Assembly (NCBI RefSeq): GCF_036178145.1 | Contig: NZ_CP108067.1 | Coordinates: 3,224,001 to 3,288,000 of the forward strand | Length of the DNA stretch: 64,000 nt | Reading direction: 5' to 3' | Source: Streptomyces sp. NBC_00273 | GTDB lineage: Bacteria; Actinomycetota; Actinomycetes; Streptomycetales; Streptomycetaceae | In this document: in pieces, positions 26,034 through 34,943 of the stretch | Layout of the letters: the number at the start of each line of letters is the position of its first letter | How positions within the stretch are numbered: the first letter of the stretch is position 1 | Translations under genes and position numbers: made by a program | Notes under the pieces: generated by a model | Databases searched by the model: none | The model's input: the letters and a program-made list of their open reading frames with translations, nothing else | Told to the model about the DNA's origin: nothing

Positions 26034-28823
26034 TCAGTAACTGGGGAGGGTCCGCGGGCCGAGATCGCCGCGGGCCGGCGGGTGGGCGACGCGGACGGTG
26101 GCGCTGAGGGCGGAGACGCCTTCGGCGGCGACCACGACGGGCTCCAGTGAGACGCCGATCACCTCGGGGTGGTCGTCCACGAGGCGGGAGAGCCGCAGGA
26201 GCAGTTCCTCCAGGGCGGGGGTGTCCACGGGGTCGCTGCCGCGCCAGCCGAACAGGAGGGGTGCGGTCCGGATGGACCGGATCAGTCCGGCGGCGTCCCG
26301 GTCGGTGGCGGGGACGAGCCGGTGCGCGGTGTCGCCGAGCAGCTCGGAAGCGACGCCGGCGAGCCCGAAGGAGAGGACGGCGCCCGCGGCGGGGTCGATG
26401 ACGGAGCGGACGACGGTGTCGACCCCGCGCGCCACCATGGCCTGCACCACGGGCTGGAGCTCGGCCGGCTTGCCCAGTGCGTCGGTGAGCTCCTCGTACG
26501 AACGCCTCAGCTCGGCCTCGTTCGTGAGGTCGAGGCGTACGCCGCCCAGGTCCGCGCGGTGGCGCAGGTGCGGGGCGGTGGTCTTGAGCGCCACCGGGTA
26601 GCCCAGCACCCCGGCGGCGCGGACCGCCGCGTCGGCGCTCGGCGCGGGCAGGGTGGGCAGGACGCGGATCCCGTAGGCCGCGAGCAGGTCGCGGGCGTCC
26701 CGGTCGGTCAGGGTCAGCACGGCGCCGGGGTCGACGTCCGCCAGCAGCCGGGCCAGCCGGTCCGCGGTCCCGGCCTCGTCGATGTCCTCGTACTCGGGGA
26801 CGCGCCCGTCGTCGTCGGCGGTGGCCCGGCGCCACTGCCCGTACCGGACGGCTTCGGCGACGGCCTTGACCGCGCGTTCGGCGGCGGGGTAGCTGGGGAT
26901 GCTGTCGCCGGCGGCGGACAGCGGCCCGGCCGGTGCGCGGGGCGCCGGGTCCGCCGCGGGGCCCCAGCTGCGGGACGGTGCGGGGTGCGGGGCGCCGCGC
27001 ACGGCGGACAGGGCTTCGACGAGCTCGCCGAGCTCGACGTGCACCACCGCGACCGGCTTGCCCGGGTACGCGGCCACGGCTTCGCGCAGGGCGCCCGCCA
27101 GGTCGTCCGCCGGAGCGTCCTCGCTCACCCACGGGATGGCCGTGACCACCACCGCGTCGCAGTCCTCGGAGCGCAGCGCTTCGGTCAGGGCGGTGCGGAA
27201 GTCGGCCGGCGCGGCCGCCGTCGTCAGGTCCAGCGGCGGCAGCGGCCGCAGGCCCTGGGTGAGGCAGGCGTCGTAGGTGAGGATCCCGAGGGATTCGGAG
27301 TTGCCGAGGATCGCGATCCGGGGCCCGGCGGGCAGCGGCTGCGCCGCCAGCAGGAGGCCGACGTCCACCAGCTCGGTGACCGTGTCGACGCGGATGACAC
27401 CGGCCTGGCGCAGCAGGGCGGAGACGGTGGCCTCCGGCAGCCGGGTGTCGGGGACGACGTGCCCGGCCGGGCTGTGCCGGCCGCCCTTGGCCACGACCAC
27501 CGGCTTGACGGCCGCCGTCCGGCGGGCGAGTCGGGTGAACTTCCGCGGGTTGCCGAGGGTTTCGAGGTAGAGCAGGGCTACGTCGGTCGCCTCGTCGTCG
27601 TACCAGTACTGGAGGATGTCGTTTCCGGACACGTCGGCGCGGTTGCCCGCGGAGACGAAGGAGGACAGGCCCTCGCCGCGCCGGAGCAGGGCCGAGAGCA
27701 GGGCGATCCCGATCGCCCCGGACTGCGTGAACAGGCCGATCCGGCCGCGCGTCGGGATCGGCGCGGGGGTCAGGGAGGCGTTGAGTTCCACCTCCGGCGC
27801 GGTGTTGATCACGCCGTAGGCGTTCGGTCCGATCAGCCGCATCCCGTACGAGCGCACCTGCCGCACCAGTTCGCGCTGGCGGGCGAGTCCGGCCGGGCCG
27901 CTCTCCCCGTACCCGGCGGACAGGACGACGAGCCCCTGCACCCCGTGCTCGCCGCAGGCGGCCACCGCTTCGGGGACCCGGTCGGCCGGAACGGCGATCA
28001 CTGCGAGGTCGACCGGAGCGTCGATGGCGTCGATGGTGCGGTAGGCCCGCACGCCGTCGAGCAGGTCGCGGGTGACGGCCTCGTTGACGGCGTAGAGGTG
28101 GCCGTGGAAGCCGCCGTCGCGCAGGTTGCGCAGCGCGGCCGCGCCCACGCCCGCACCGGAGCGGCTGACTCCGATGACGGCCACCGAGCCGGGGGCCAGC
28201 AGTCGCTGCACCGAGTGGGCCTCGGCCCGCTGTTCGCGGGCGCGCTGCACGGCGAGCGACTCGGCGGTGGGTTCGAGGTCGAGGGTGAGGTGGACGGAGC
28301 CGTCCTCGAAGCTGCGCTTCTGCTGGTAGCCGGCGTCCGTGAAGACTTTGATCATCTTGGTGTTGGCGGGCAGCACCTCGGCGACGAACCGCCGGATGCC
28401 GCGCTCGCGGGCCACCGCGCCGATGTGTTCGAGGAGGGCGGAGGCGACCCCGCGGCCCTGATGGGCGTCCTGGACGAGGAAGGCGACCTCGGCCTCGTCG
28501 GCGGGTCCGGAGGCGGGCCGGCCGTCGGCGCCGATGCGGTCGTAGCGGACGGTGCCGATGAACTCGCCGCCGATGGTCGCGGCGAGCCCGACCCGGTCCA
28601 CGTAGTCGTGGTGCGTGAAGCGGTGCACGTCGCGGTCGGAGAGCCGGGGGTAGGGAGCGAAGAACCGGTAGTACTTCGACTCGTCCGAGACCTGCTCGTA
28701 GAAGCTGACGAGCCGGCCCGCGTCCTCGGTGGTGATGGGCCTGATCCGGGCGGTGCCTCCGTCGCGCAGGACGACATCGGCTTCCCAGTGGGCCGGGTAC
28801 GAGGGGTCCGACTCGATGGTCAT
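26034..28823 (-). CDS. GNAT acetyltransferase fused to NDP-forming acyl-CoA synthetase (Pat-like)
   Basis: 929 aa. Residues about 20-185 are a GNAT domain with the acetyl-CoA loop VQDAHQGRGVASALLE. Residues about 205-660 are the CoA-binding and ligase subdomains of an NDP-forming acyl-CoA synthetase (VAVIGVSRSGAGVGAAALRN, IGPNAYGVIN, LFTQSGAIGIALL). Residues about 700-929 form an ATP-grasp domain (LAAYGIRVLPTLP, LGYPVALKTTAPHLRHRADLGG). E. coli PatZ has the same parts with GNAT at the C-terminus; this N-terminal order is that of Streptomyces PatA-type lysine acetyltransferases. It probably acetylates metabolic enzymes such as acetyl-CoA synthetase. It is divergent from ptsH across 183 bp. Confidence 0.85.
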   Translation of the reverse strand: MTIESDPSYPAHWEADVVLRDGGTARIRPITTEDAGRLVSFYEQVSDESKYYRFFAPYPRLSDRDVHRFTHHDYVDRVGLAATIGGEFIGTVRYDRIGADGRPASGPADEAEVAFLVQDAHQGRGVASALLEHIGAVARERGIRRFVAEVLPANTKMIKVFTDAGYQQKRSFEDGSVHLTLDLEPTAESLAVQRAREQRAEAHSVQRLLAPGSVAVIGVSRSGAGVGAAALRNLRDGGFHGHLYAVNEAVTRDLLDGVRAYRTIDAIDAPVDLAVIAVPADRVPEAVAACGEHGVQGLVVLSAGYGESGPAGLARQRELVRQVRSYGMRLIGPNAYGVINTAPEVELNASLTPAPIPTRGRIGLFTQSGAIGIALLSALLRRGEGLSSFVSAGNRADVSGNDILQYWYDDEATDVALLYLETLGNPRKFTRLARRTAAVKPVVVAKGGRHSPAGHVVPDTRLPEATVSALLRQAGVIRVDTVTELVDVGLLLAAQPLPAGPRIAILGNSESLGILTYDACLTQGLRPLPPLDLTTAAAPADFRTALTEALRSEDCDAVVVTAIPWVSEDAPADDLAGALREAVAAYPGKPVAVVHVELGELVEALSAVRGAPHPAPSRSWGPAADPAPRAPAGPLSAAGDSIPSYPAAERAVKAVAEAVRYGQWRRATADDDGRVPEYEDIDEAGTADRLARLLADVDPGAVLTLTDRDARDLLAAYGIRVLPTLPAPSADAAVRAAGVLGYPVALKTTAPHLRHRADLGGVRLDLTNEAELRRSYEELTDALGKPAELQPVVQAMVARGVDTVVRSVIDPAAGAVLSFGLAGVASELLGDTAHRLVPATDRDAAGLIRSIRTAPLLFGWRGSDPVDTPALEELLLRLSRLVDDHPEVIGVSLEPVVVAAEGVSALSATVRVAHPPARGDLGPRTLPSY

Positions 28824-29006
28824 GGGCCTACCTTACGGCCGGATCGGGCCGTGGAGCCCTCGCGCGGCGCCGCGGCAGGACGGGACGAATCAGGGCAAGC
28901 TGGGGAAGGCCGAACGGCGGAAAATTCAGGCCGAAGGTAGGTCCGAGCATTCCGGGTGCCGTGAGAGACTGGTCTAGACAACCGTAAGAACCTGAAGGGC
29001 ATCACC

Positions 29007-29288
29007 ATGGCAGAGCGCCGCGTCAACGTTGGTTGGGCCGAGGGCCTGCACGCTCGTCCCGCCTCGATCTTCGTCCGTGCGACGACCGCTTCCGGCGTCC
29101 CGGTGACCATCGCGAAGTCCGGCGGCGACCCCGTCAACGCCGCCTCCATGCTGGCGGTCCTGGGTCTCGGCGCCCAGGGCGGCGAGGAGATCGTCCTCGC
29201 CTCCGAGGCCGAGGGTGCGGACGCCGCGCTCGACCGCCTCGCGAAGCTGGTCGCCGAGGGTCTCGAGGAGCTCCCCGAGACCGTCTGA
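29007..29288 (+). CDS. ptsH: phosphocarrier protein HPr
   Basis: 93 aa. His15 in GLHARPAS receives phosphate from enzyme I and passes it to sugar-specific EIIA proteins. Ser47 in AASMLAVLGLG is at the regulatory serine position. The ATG follows a weak AAGGGCATCACC leader. It stands alone: enzyme I (ptsI) is not adjacent. The upstream region contains a run of lower GC (28918-29005). A strong hairpin follows 24 nt after the stop, so it is likely monocistronic. Confidence 0.95.
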   Translation: MAERRVNVGWAEGLHARPASIFVRATTASGVPVTIAKSGGDPVNAASMLAVLGLGAQGGEEIVLASEAEGADAALDRLAKLVAEGLEELPETV

Positions 29289-29311
29289 CCCTTCGGGTTC
29301 GACTTCACGCG

Positions 29312-29348
29312 CGAAGCCGCGGCCCCGCTCCGGGGGACCGCGGCTTCG
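29312..29348 (+). terminator. ptsH terminator
   Basis: Perfect 11-bp arms CGAAGCCGCGG and CCGCGGCTTCG enclose a 15-nt loop, 24 nt beyond the ptsH stop. No long T run follows. Confidence 0.8.
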
Positions 29349-29357
29349 TCGTTCACC

Positions 29358-29640
29358 AGAGCCCGGACCGAGGACCGGAGCCGGGGTCCGACCCGGGGGC
29401 GGGCTCGGGCTCGGGGTCCGGGGGCCGGGCTCATGAGCCGGCCGGGCTCCGTCCCGGGACGGTCTCGGAGTCGAGGTCCGGTCTCCGGCTCAGGGCCGGC
29501 TTCCGGCCCGGGGGCCGCGTTCGGGAGCCGGGCACCGGCCCGGGGGCCGCGCTCGGGGACCGGGAGGCCGACTCGGGGGCCGCGCTCGGGGCCTGTCCCC
29601 AACTCCGGGGGCGCACCCCAGGAGCCGGGCTCCGGGCAGT
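29358..29640. repeat. G-rich degenerate tandem repeat tract
   Basis: About 280 bp of extremely G-rich + strand. The clearest unit, CGGGGGCCGCGCTCGGG, begins at 29509 (one base different), 29541 and 29574, a spacing of 32-33 bp, with more diverged copies upstream. Multiple runs of three to five G occur close together (29385-29430), as needed for G-quadruplexes. A minus-strand reading gives a Pro/Arg/Gly repeat but has no start signal and would overlap ptsH antisense. The remainder of the 29289-29883 gap holds only the ptsH terminator and an AT-richer stretch (29745-29885) next to the GntR gene end. Confidence 0.6.
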
Positions 29641-29883
29641 CCTCCGGCCTCACCCGGCCTCACCCGGGCCCGCCCCGTGCGCTCACCCCGCGGGACCGCG
29701 GCCCCGCGGGCAGCGCGAACCCCGAAGAAATACCGCTCGCCGAAAAGGGCCCGCTGATATCCGGCCCGGCGCACGCCTAATTAAGCTCGGCCGGAATTCC
29801 GCACGGCGAATTGTTTCGACGCACGGCACATAGGCCGCCGTACAGCGAATTCACGCGACCCCACCCTTTGTATACGGCTGCTG

Positions 29884-30561
29884 TTAATGCCGGACGCTCG
29901 ACATGTTTACGGCAGGTTGCGAAGTGCTCACCGCCGGGCGGAGCCGCAGCCGGTGCGCCCCCGCCGCACGGTCCGCGTGGGCCGCGGTCAGCGCCCGCGC
30001 CCGTTCGGCGTCGCCGCGCGCCACCGCGTCCACGATCGCCCCGTGCTCCGCCCAGGACTCCACGGGCCGGTCCGGCGCCTCCACCACGTACATCCACGCG
30101 ATCTTGTGCCGCATCTGCGTGAGCAGCGCGATCAGCCCGGGGCTGCCGGAGGACTGCGCGAGCGTCTCGTGGAACCAACCGCCCAGGGACCGCAGGTCCT
30201 CGCCTTGGCCCCGCCTGGCCCGCTCCTGCCCCAGCCTGACCAGCCCGCGCAGCACCTTGAGGTGCGCGTCGGTGCGCCGCCGGGCGGCTCTCGCGGCAGC
30301 CAGCGGCTCCAGGAGCATCCGCAGCTCCAACAGGTCCGCGGCCTCCTGCCCGGTCGGCTCCGCCACGCAGGCCCCCGCGTGCCGCCGCGTGGTCACGAAC
30401 CCCTCGGACTCCAGGGTCCGCAGGGCCTCGCGCACCGGGACGCGCGAGACCCCGTACCGGCGGGCCAGCACCTCCTCGGTCAGCCGGCCGCCCGGCTCGA
30501 ACACCCCGGAGACGATGTCGTCGCGGATTGCTGTGCATACCGCGTGCGCAGGAATACGCAA
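29884..30561 (-). CDS. GntR family regulator (FadR/FCD type)
   Basis: 225 aa. The N-terminal winged helix (residues about 8-70) includes LTEEVLARRYGVSRVPVREALRTLESEG, the classic GntR recognition helix. The C-terminal FCD helical domain has the metal/effector ligand residues LELRMLLEPLAA, WFHETLAQSSG and WAEHGAIVDAV. Ligand unknown; FCD regulators usually sense small organic acids. It stands alone between the repeat tract and the M23 gene. The upstream gap (30562-30694) is AT-rich and probably contains its promoter and operator. The C-terminal 30 residues after the FCD domain are low complexity. Confidence 0.88.
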   Translation of the reverse strand: MRIPAHAVCTAIRDDIVSGVFEPGGRLTEEVLARRYGVSRVPVREALRTLESEGFVTTRRHAGACVAEPTGQEAADLLELRMLLEPLAAARAARRRTDAHLKVLRGLVRLGQERARRGQGEDLRSLGGWFHETLAQSSGSPGLIALLTQMRHKIAWMYVVEAPDRPVESWAEHGAIVDAVARGDAERARALTAAHADRAAGAHRLRLRPAVSTSQPAVNMSSVRH

Positions 30562-30694
30562 GACCGAACCTCCGCCTATTTCCGACTGCCACCCTCATTG
30601 CACGCACATGCGCGTGCTGCGACTCTATTGCAACACACGATAATTTCCGAGAGCGGCCAGAAATACGAAACATTTACACAAAGACGCAACACAC

Positions 30695-30724
30695 AAAGAC
30701 CCCGGCTCGGGGAGCCGGGGTCTT
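30695..30724 (-). terminator. terminator of the M23 peptidase gene
   Basis: The arms AAAGACCCCGGCTC and GAGCCGGGGTCTT lie 24 nt past the M23 stop, read on the minus strand. The flanking minus-strand sequence ends in TTT, giving a near-canonical intrinsic terminator. Confidence 0.8.
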
Positions 30725-30747
30725 CGGTGAAGCGGTGCGGGGCGGTG

Positions 30748-31551
30748 TCAGAGGCTGACGCCGTGCGAGCGCAGGTACGCGATCGGGTCGATGTCCGAGC
30801 CGTACTGCGCGCCCGTGCGGGCCTCGAAGTGCAGGTGCGGGCCGCTGGAGTTGCCGGTGGAGCCCGACAGGCCGATCTGCTGGCCGGGGGTGACCTGCTG
30901 GCCGACGGAGACGTTCAGCGAGCTCATGTGCCCGTACTGGGTGTAGGTGCCGTCGTTGTGCTTGATGACGACGTTGTTGCCGTACGCGCCACCCCAGCCG
31001 GCCTCGACGACGGTACCGACGCCCACCGCGTGGACCGAGGTGCCGGAGGCGGCGTGGAAGTCGATGCCCGTGTGGGAGCCGGAGGACCACATGCCGCCGC
31101 CCGCGTGGTACTGCGTGCTGACGTACGAGCCGTCCACCGGGGCGACGAAGGTGTTGAGGCGCTTGCGCTCCTCCTCGCGGGCGGCGCGCTCGGCGGCCTC
31201 GCGCTCGACCTTCGCCTTGACCTCGGCGAGGCGCTTGGCCTCCGCGGCCCGCTGCTTCGCGTCGGCCTCGGCCTGCGCCTTGACGGCGTCCTGCTCGGCG
31301 ACGCGGTGCTGGGACTCGGCCTGGTCGGCTATGTCGCCCGCAAGGTCCTCGGCGACGACCACGGCACCCAGGCCGTTGTCCTGGCCGATGGTGCTGCTGT
31401 GGTTGTCCGCGGCGAAGGCCGGGGCGGCGAGGGAGCCGACGACGCCCGTAGTGGCGATCGCGGCGATACCGGCGTAACCGGCGGTCTTCTTGCTCAGGCG
31501 GCTGGAGCCACGGTGCTTACCGGTACCAGCGGGACGACTGCCAAACGCCAT
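30748..31551 (-). CDS. secreted M23 family peptidase (LytM-type cell-wall endopeptidase)
   Basis: 267 aa. The signal peptide is long, with a basic N-region and a hydrophobic core (YAGIAAIATTGVVGSLAAPAFA), cleaved after AFA. A charged coiled coil follows (about residues 75-130, rich in KAEAEAKR-type heptads), then the zinc endopeptidase domain with HTGIDFHA, YGHMSSL and the GPHLHFEARTG motif that supplies the HxH ligands. It should cleave peptidoglycan cross-links outside the cell. A c-di-AMP riboswitch precedes it on the same strand, so it is linked to the germination and wall-remodelling enzymes controlled that way in Streptomyces. Confidence 0.93.
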   Translation of the reverse strand: MAFGSRPAGTGKHRGSSRLSKKTAGYAGIAAIATTGVVGSLAAPAFAADNHSSTIGQDNGLGAVVVAEDLAGDIADQAESQHRVAEQDAVKAQAEADAKQRAAEAKRLAEVKAKVEREAAERAAREEERKRLNTFVAPVDGSYVSTQYHAGGGMWSSGSHTGIDFHAASGTSVHAVGVGTVVEAGWGGAYGNNVVIKHNDGTYTQYGHMSSLNVSVGQQVTPGQQIGLSGSTGNSSGPHLHFEARTGAQYGSDIDPIAYLRSHGVSL

Positions 31552-31578
31552 GAAGGGTTTGATCCTTTCCTTCCTTCT

Positions 31579-31710
31579 CGCCTACCGGGTTAGCTGACGG
31601 GTTCGGAGCAGGAAGGTCTCCTACGGACCTCCTCTTGCGAGGGAGTCCGATTCACCCCAGGGACTGTGGGTCCCCGGCTCCCCAGGCTCGCGCCTGACGG
31701 GGACTCGGCG
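31579..31710 (-). promoter_or_regulatory. ydaO-type c-di-AMP riboswitch
   Basis: On the minus strand the leader carries the hallmarks of the ydaO/yuaA aptamer: a 5' CGCCGAGTCC, GGGGAGCCGGGGACCCA, the strongly conserved GGGGTGAATC, and near the 3' end CGAACCCGTCAGCTAACC followed by GTAGGCG, which closes the P1 stem. Ligand-bound aptamers of this class switch off expression when c-di-AMP is high. A GAAGG/CCTTC pairing between the aptamer and the start codon encloses the AAGGA ribosome site and may be the expression platform. The rest of the 31552-31937 gap holds the promoter region and the terminator of the M16 gene. Confidence 0.93.
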
Positions 31711-31859
31711 ATCGCTGTCCGGTGCCGCGGGTGCGGCGAGCACAACTGACGGGCAGCACGGCCGACGCTAGGCGGATCATCAGTCAATCGCCAAACAGAC
31801 ACGGCTTTTTGTTGCGTACGCCACACCACATAAAAGCAACCTCACCACTAAACGGACAA

Positions 31860-31894
31860 AAGGGGTTCTGGTGACCAAGTCACCAGAACCCCTT
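31860..31894 (-). terminator. terminator of the M16 peptidase operon
   Basis: A perfect 16-bp stem (AAGGGGTTCTGGTGAC with its complement) encloses a 3-nt loop, 43 nt beyond the M16 stop on the minus strand. One of the most stable hairpins in the window. Confidence 0.88.
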
Positions 31895-31937
31895 GCTGAA
31901 ACCTTCAGCCGGCCCTCAATGAGCCGTCATCCGCCGG

Positions 31938-33329
31938 TCAGTTGGAGACGACCGTGACCTCTCCGATCCCAAGGGCCCGCACGGGCTCCTCGATCAGCGC
32001 CGCGTCGCCCACCAGCACGGTGACCAGCCGGTCCGCGGGGAAGGCCTGGACGACCGCCGTGGTCGCCTCCACCGTGCCCGTCGCGGCGAGCTGGGCGTAC
32101 AACTGCGCCTGGTAGTCGTCCGGCAGCTCCTGCTCGACCTGGTCGGCGAGGGTGCCCGCGACCGAGGCCGCCGTCTCGAACTTCAGCGGGGCCACGCCCA
32201 CCAGGTTCTGCACGGCGACGTCGCGTTCGGCGTCGGTCAGACCGCCCTCCGCGAGGGTGCGCAGCACCTTCCAGAGGTCCTCCAGCGCCGGTCCGGTGTT
32301 CGGGGTGTCCACCGAGCCGCTGATGGCGAGCATCGAGGCGCCCTTGCCGTCCGCGGTGGAGCGCAGCACCTGGCCGAAGGCGCGCACGCCGTAGGTGTAC
32401 CCCTTCTCCTCGCGCAGCACCTTGTCCAGGCGCGAAGTGAGGGTGCCGCCCAGGCAGTACGTGCCCAGCACCTGGGCCGCCCACACCCGGTCGTGACGGT
32501 CCGCCCCGATCCGGCCGATCAGCAGCTGCGTCTGGACCGCGCCGGGCCGGTCCACGATGACCACGCGGCCGGTGTCGTCGGCGGTCACCGGCGGCACCGG
32601 GAGGGCCGCGGCGGTGTTGCCCGTCCACGTGCCCAGGGTGTCCGCGAGCACGGCGTCCAGGTCGATGCCGGTCAGGTCGCCCACGACCACCGCGGTGGCG
32701 GTGGCGGGGCGTACGTGGGCCTCGTAGAAGGCGCGCACGGCGGCGGAGTCGATCCGGGCGACCGTCTCCTCGGTGCCCTGGCGCGGCCGGGACATCCGCA
32801 GGGTGGCCGGGAAGAGCTCCTTGGAGAGCTGCTGCGCGGCGCGGCGCTGCGGGTTGGCCAGCTCGTGCGGGATCTCGTCGAGCCGGTTGCGCACCAGCCG
32901 GTCGACCTCGGCGTCGGCGAAGGCGGGGGCGCGCAGCGCCTCGGCGAGCAGGCCCAGCGCCTTGGCCAGCCGGGAGGCCGGTACCTCCAGCGAGACCCGC
33001 AGGCCCGGGTGGTCGGCGTGCGCGTCCAGGGTGGCGCCACAGCGCTCCAGCTCGGCCGCGAACTCCTCGGCGGAGTGCTTGTCGGTGCCCTCGGAGAAGG
33101 CCCGCGCCATGATGGTCGCCACGCCGTCCAGGCCCTCGGGCTCGGCGTCGAGCGGGGCGGCCAGGTTGACCTCGACCGCGACGACCTGCTGGCCCGGCCG
33201 GTGGCAGCGCAGCAGGGTCAGCCCGTTGGACAGCTGTCCGCGCTCGGGGGCCGGGAAGGCCCACGGCTGCGGCTCGCCGGCCTGCGGGCGCGGGTGGAAG
33301 GTCATCGTGACGGCTGCCGTGTCGCTCAC
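31938..33329 (-). CDS. M16 family peptidase-like protein, zinc motif absent
   Basis: 463 aa with the M16 fold (residues about 35-225 and 230-440; LSNGLTLLRCHRPGQ, VVVGDLTGIDLDAVL, LGGTLTSRLDKVLREEKGYTYGVRAFG). The HxxEH zinc site is missing: the equivalent region reads GVATIMARAFSEGTDKHSAEEFAA. The Arg/Tyr pair (R..GYTYG) that contacts substrate in the C-terminal half is kept. Such inactive subunits pair with an active M16 subunit to form a heterodimer, as in mitochondrial processing peptidase. The GTG start overlaps the stop of the active gene (GTGA). Confidence 0.88.
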   Translation of the reverse strand: MSDTAAVTMTFHPRPQAGEPQPWAFPAPERGQLSNGLTLLRCHRPGQQVVAVEVNLAAPLDAEPEGLDGVATIMARAFSEGTDKHSAEEFAAELERCGATLDAHADHPGLRVSLEVPASRLAKALGLLAEALRAPAFADAEVDRLVRNRLDEIPHELANPQRRAAQQLSKELFPATLRMSRPRQGTEETVARIDSAAVRAFYEAHVRPATATAVVVGDLTGIDLDAVLADTLGTWTGNTAAALPVPPVTADDTGRVVIVDRPGAVQTQLLIGRIGADRHDRVWAAQVLGTYCLGGTLTSRLDKVLREEKGYTYGVRAFGQVLRSTADGKGASMLAISGSVDTPNTGPALEDLWKVLRTLAEGGLTDAERDVAVQNLVGVAPLKFETAASVAGTLADQVEQELPDDYQAQLYAQLAATGTVEATTAVVQAFPADRLVTVLVGDAALIEEPVRALGIGEVTVVSN

Positions 33330-34684
33330 TGCTCCGCCCCCTCGTTCTCGTCGGAGTCGTCGTGCTGGTCGGACTCGTCGGCCGCGAGCGGCTCGTAGAC
33401 GAGCACCGCGCGGTTGTCCGGGCGCAGTCGGGCCGCGGCCACGGCCTGCACCTCCTCGGCGGTGACGTCGAGGACCCGCTGGACGGCGGTCAGCGCCAGC
33501 TGCGGGTCGCCGAACAGCACCGCGAAGCGGCACAGTTCGTCGGCGCGGCCGGCCACCGTGCTCAGCCGGTCCAGCCACTCGCGCTCCAGCTGTGCCTGGG
33601 CGCGCTCCATCTCCTCGGCCGTCGGGCCCTCGGCGGCGAACCGCGCGAGCTCCTCGTCCACGGCCGCCTCGATGGCGGGGATCTCGACCCCGCTGGAGGT
33701 CTTGACGTCCAGCCAGCCCAGCGAGGGCGCCCCGGCCAGGCGCAGCATGCCGAAGCCGGCCGCGACGGCGCTCTGGTCGCGGCGCACCAGCCGGTTGTGC
33801 AGCAGCGAGGACTCGCCGCCCCCCAGGATGGTCAGCGCCACGTCGGCGGCGTCGCACTCGCGGGTGCCGTCGTGCGGCAGCCGGTAGGCGGCCATCAGCG
33901 CACGCGCCGGGACCTCCTCGACGATCTCCTCGCGCAGCTGCTCCCCGATGACGTCGGGCAGCGAGCCGTCGCGGGGCGGCTGCTTGCCGTCGTGCGCGGG
34001 AATGGTGCCGAAGTACTTCTCGACCCAGGCGAGCGTCTGCTCGGGGTCGATGTCCCCGACGACCGAGAGCACCGCGTTGTTGGGCGCGTAGTACGTGCGG
34101 AAGAAGGTGCGCGCGTCCTCCAGGGAGGCGGCGTCCAGGTCGGCCATGGAGCCGATCGGGGTGTGGTGGTACGGGTGGCCCTCGGGGTAGGCCAGGGCGG
34201 TCAGCCGCTCGAAGGCCGTGCCGTAGGGAACGTTGTCGTAGCGCTGGCGGCGCTCGTTCTTGACGACGTCGCGCTGGTTCTCCATGGACTCGTCGTCCAG
34301 GGCGGCCAGCAGGGACCCCATCCGGTCCGCCTCCAGCCAGAGCGCGAGCTCCAGCTGGTGGGTCGGCATCGTCTCGAAGTAGTTGGTGCGCTCGAAGCTG
34401 GTGGTGCCGTTGAGGGAACCGCCGGCGCCCTGGACCAGTTCGAAGTGCCCGTTGCCGGGTACGCTCGCCGACCCCTGGAACATCAGGTGCTCGAAGAGGT
34501 GAGCCAGGCCGGTGCGTCCCTTGACTTCGTGGCGCGAGCCGACGTCGTACCAGAGGCAGACCGCGGCGACCGGGGTCAGGTGGTCCTCGGACAGCACCAC
34601 GCGCAGGCCGTTGGCCAGCCGGTGCTCGGTCGCTGTCAGGCCGCCGGAGCCGGCCTGGGCTGTGGCCGTGTGACCCATGGGCAT
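33326..34684 (-). CDS. M16 family zinc metallopeptidase, active subunit
   Basis: 452 aa. HLFEHLMFQG gives the inverted zinc motif HxxEH, followed about 75 residues later by the third ligand in ENQRDVVKNERRQR. The rest of the fold runs to about residue 430 and ends in an acidic tail (ESDQHDDSDENEGAEQ). The cytoplasmic chamber enzyme degrades peptides; with the inactive partner downstream it should form a heterodimer. The ATG at 34684 follows AAGGGA at good spacing. It is divergent from parC across 259 bp. Confidence 0.9.
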   Translation of the reverse strand: MPMGHTATAQAGSGGLTATEHRLANGLRVVLSEDHLTPVAAVCLWYDVGSRHEVKGRTGLAHLFEHLMFQGSASVPGNGHFELVQGAGGSLNGTTSFERTNYFETMPTHQLELALWLEADRMGSLLAALDDESMENQRDVVKNERRQRYDNVPYGTAFERLTALAYPEGHPYHHTPIGSMADLDAASLEDARTFFRTYYAPNNAVLSVVGDIDPEQTLAWVEKYFGTIPAHDGKQPPRDGSLPDVIGEQLREEIVEEVPARALMAAYRLPHDGTRECDAADVALTILGGGESSLLHNRLVRRDQSAVAAGFGMLRLAGAPSLGWLDVKTSSGVEIPAIEAAVDEELARFAAEGPTAEEMERAQAQLEREWLDRLSTVAGRADELCRFAVLFGDPQLALTAVQRVLDVTAEEVQAVAAARLRPDNRAVLVYEPLAADESDQHDDSDENEGAEQ

Positions 34685-34943
34685 GTGGTCCCTTCGATCG
34701 CGATGCAGAGATTTCTTATCGACCTGCCACTGTATGCAAGCGCGCCGACCGCCGGATAAGTTCCCGGGTCACTCCCCCGCACTCCGTCCGGGGGACCCCC
34801 GGGGTCGGAGTCGGCGTTGTCGGTGCGTCGGGCCACAATGGTCCGCGTCGTACCCTCGCCGGACACCACAAGACCGTCCAACCCAGCCAGACACCCCGCC
34901 CGACACCCAGCACACCCCATTTTGGTTAAGGAGCCGCGCAGCG

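Noticed and set aside
28820..29653. Minus-strand open frame of 277 codons rich in Pro, Arg and Gly antisense to ptsH
   Set aside because: Reads through the G-rich repeat and a conserved essential gene on the other strand; composition is that of repeat DNA in the wrong frame.
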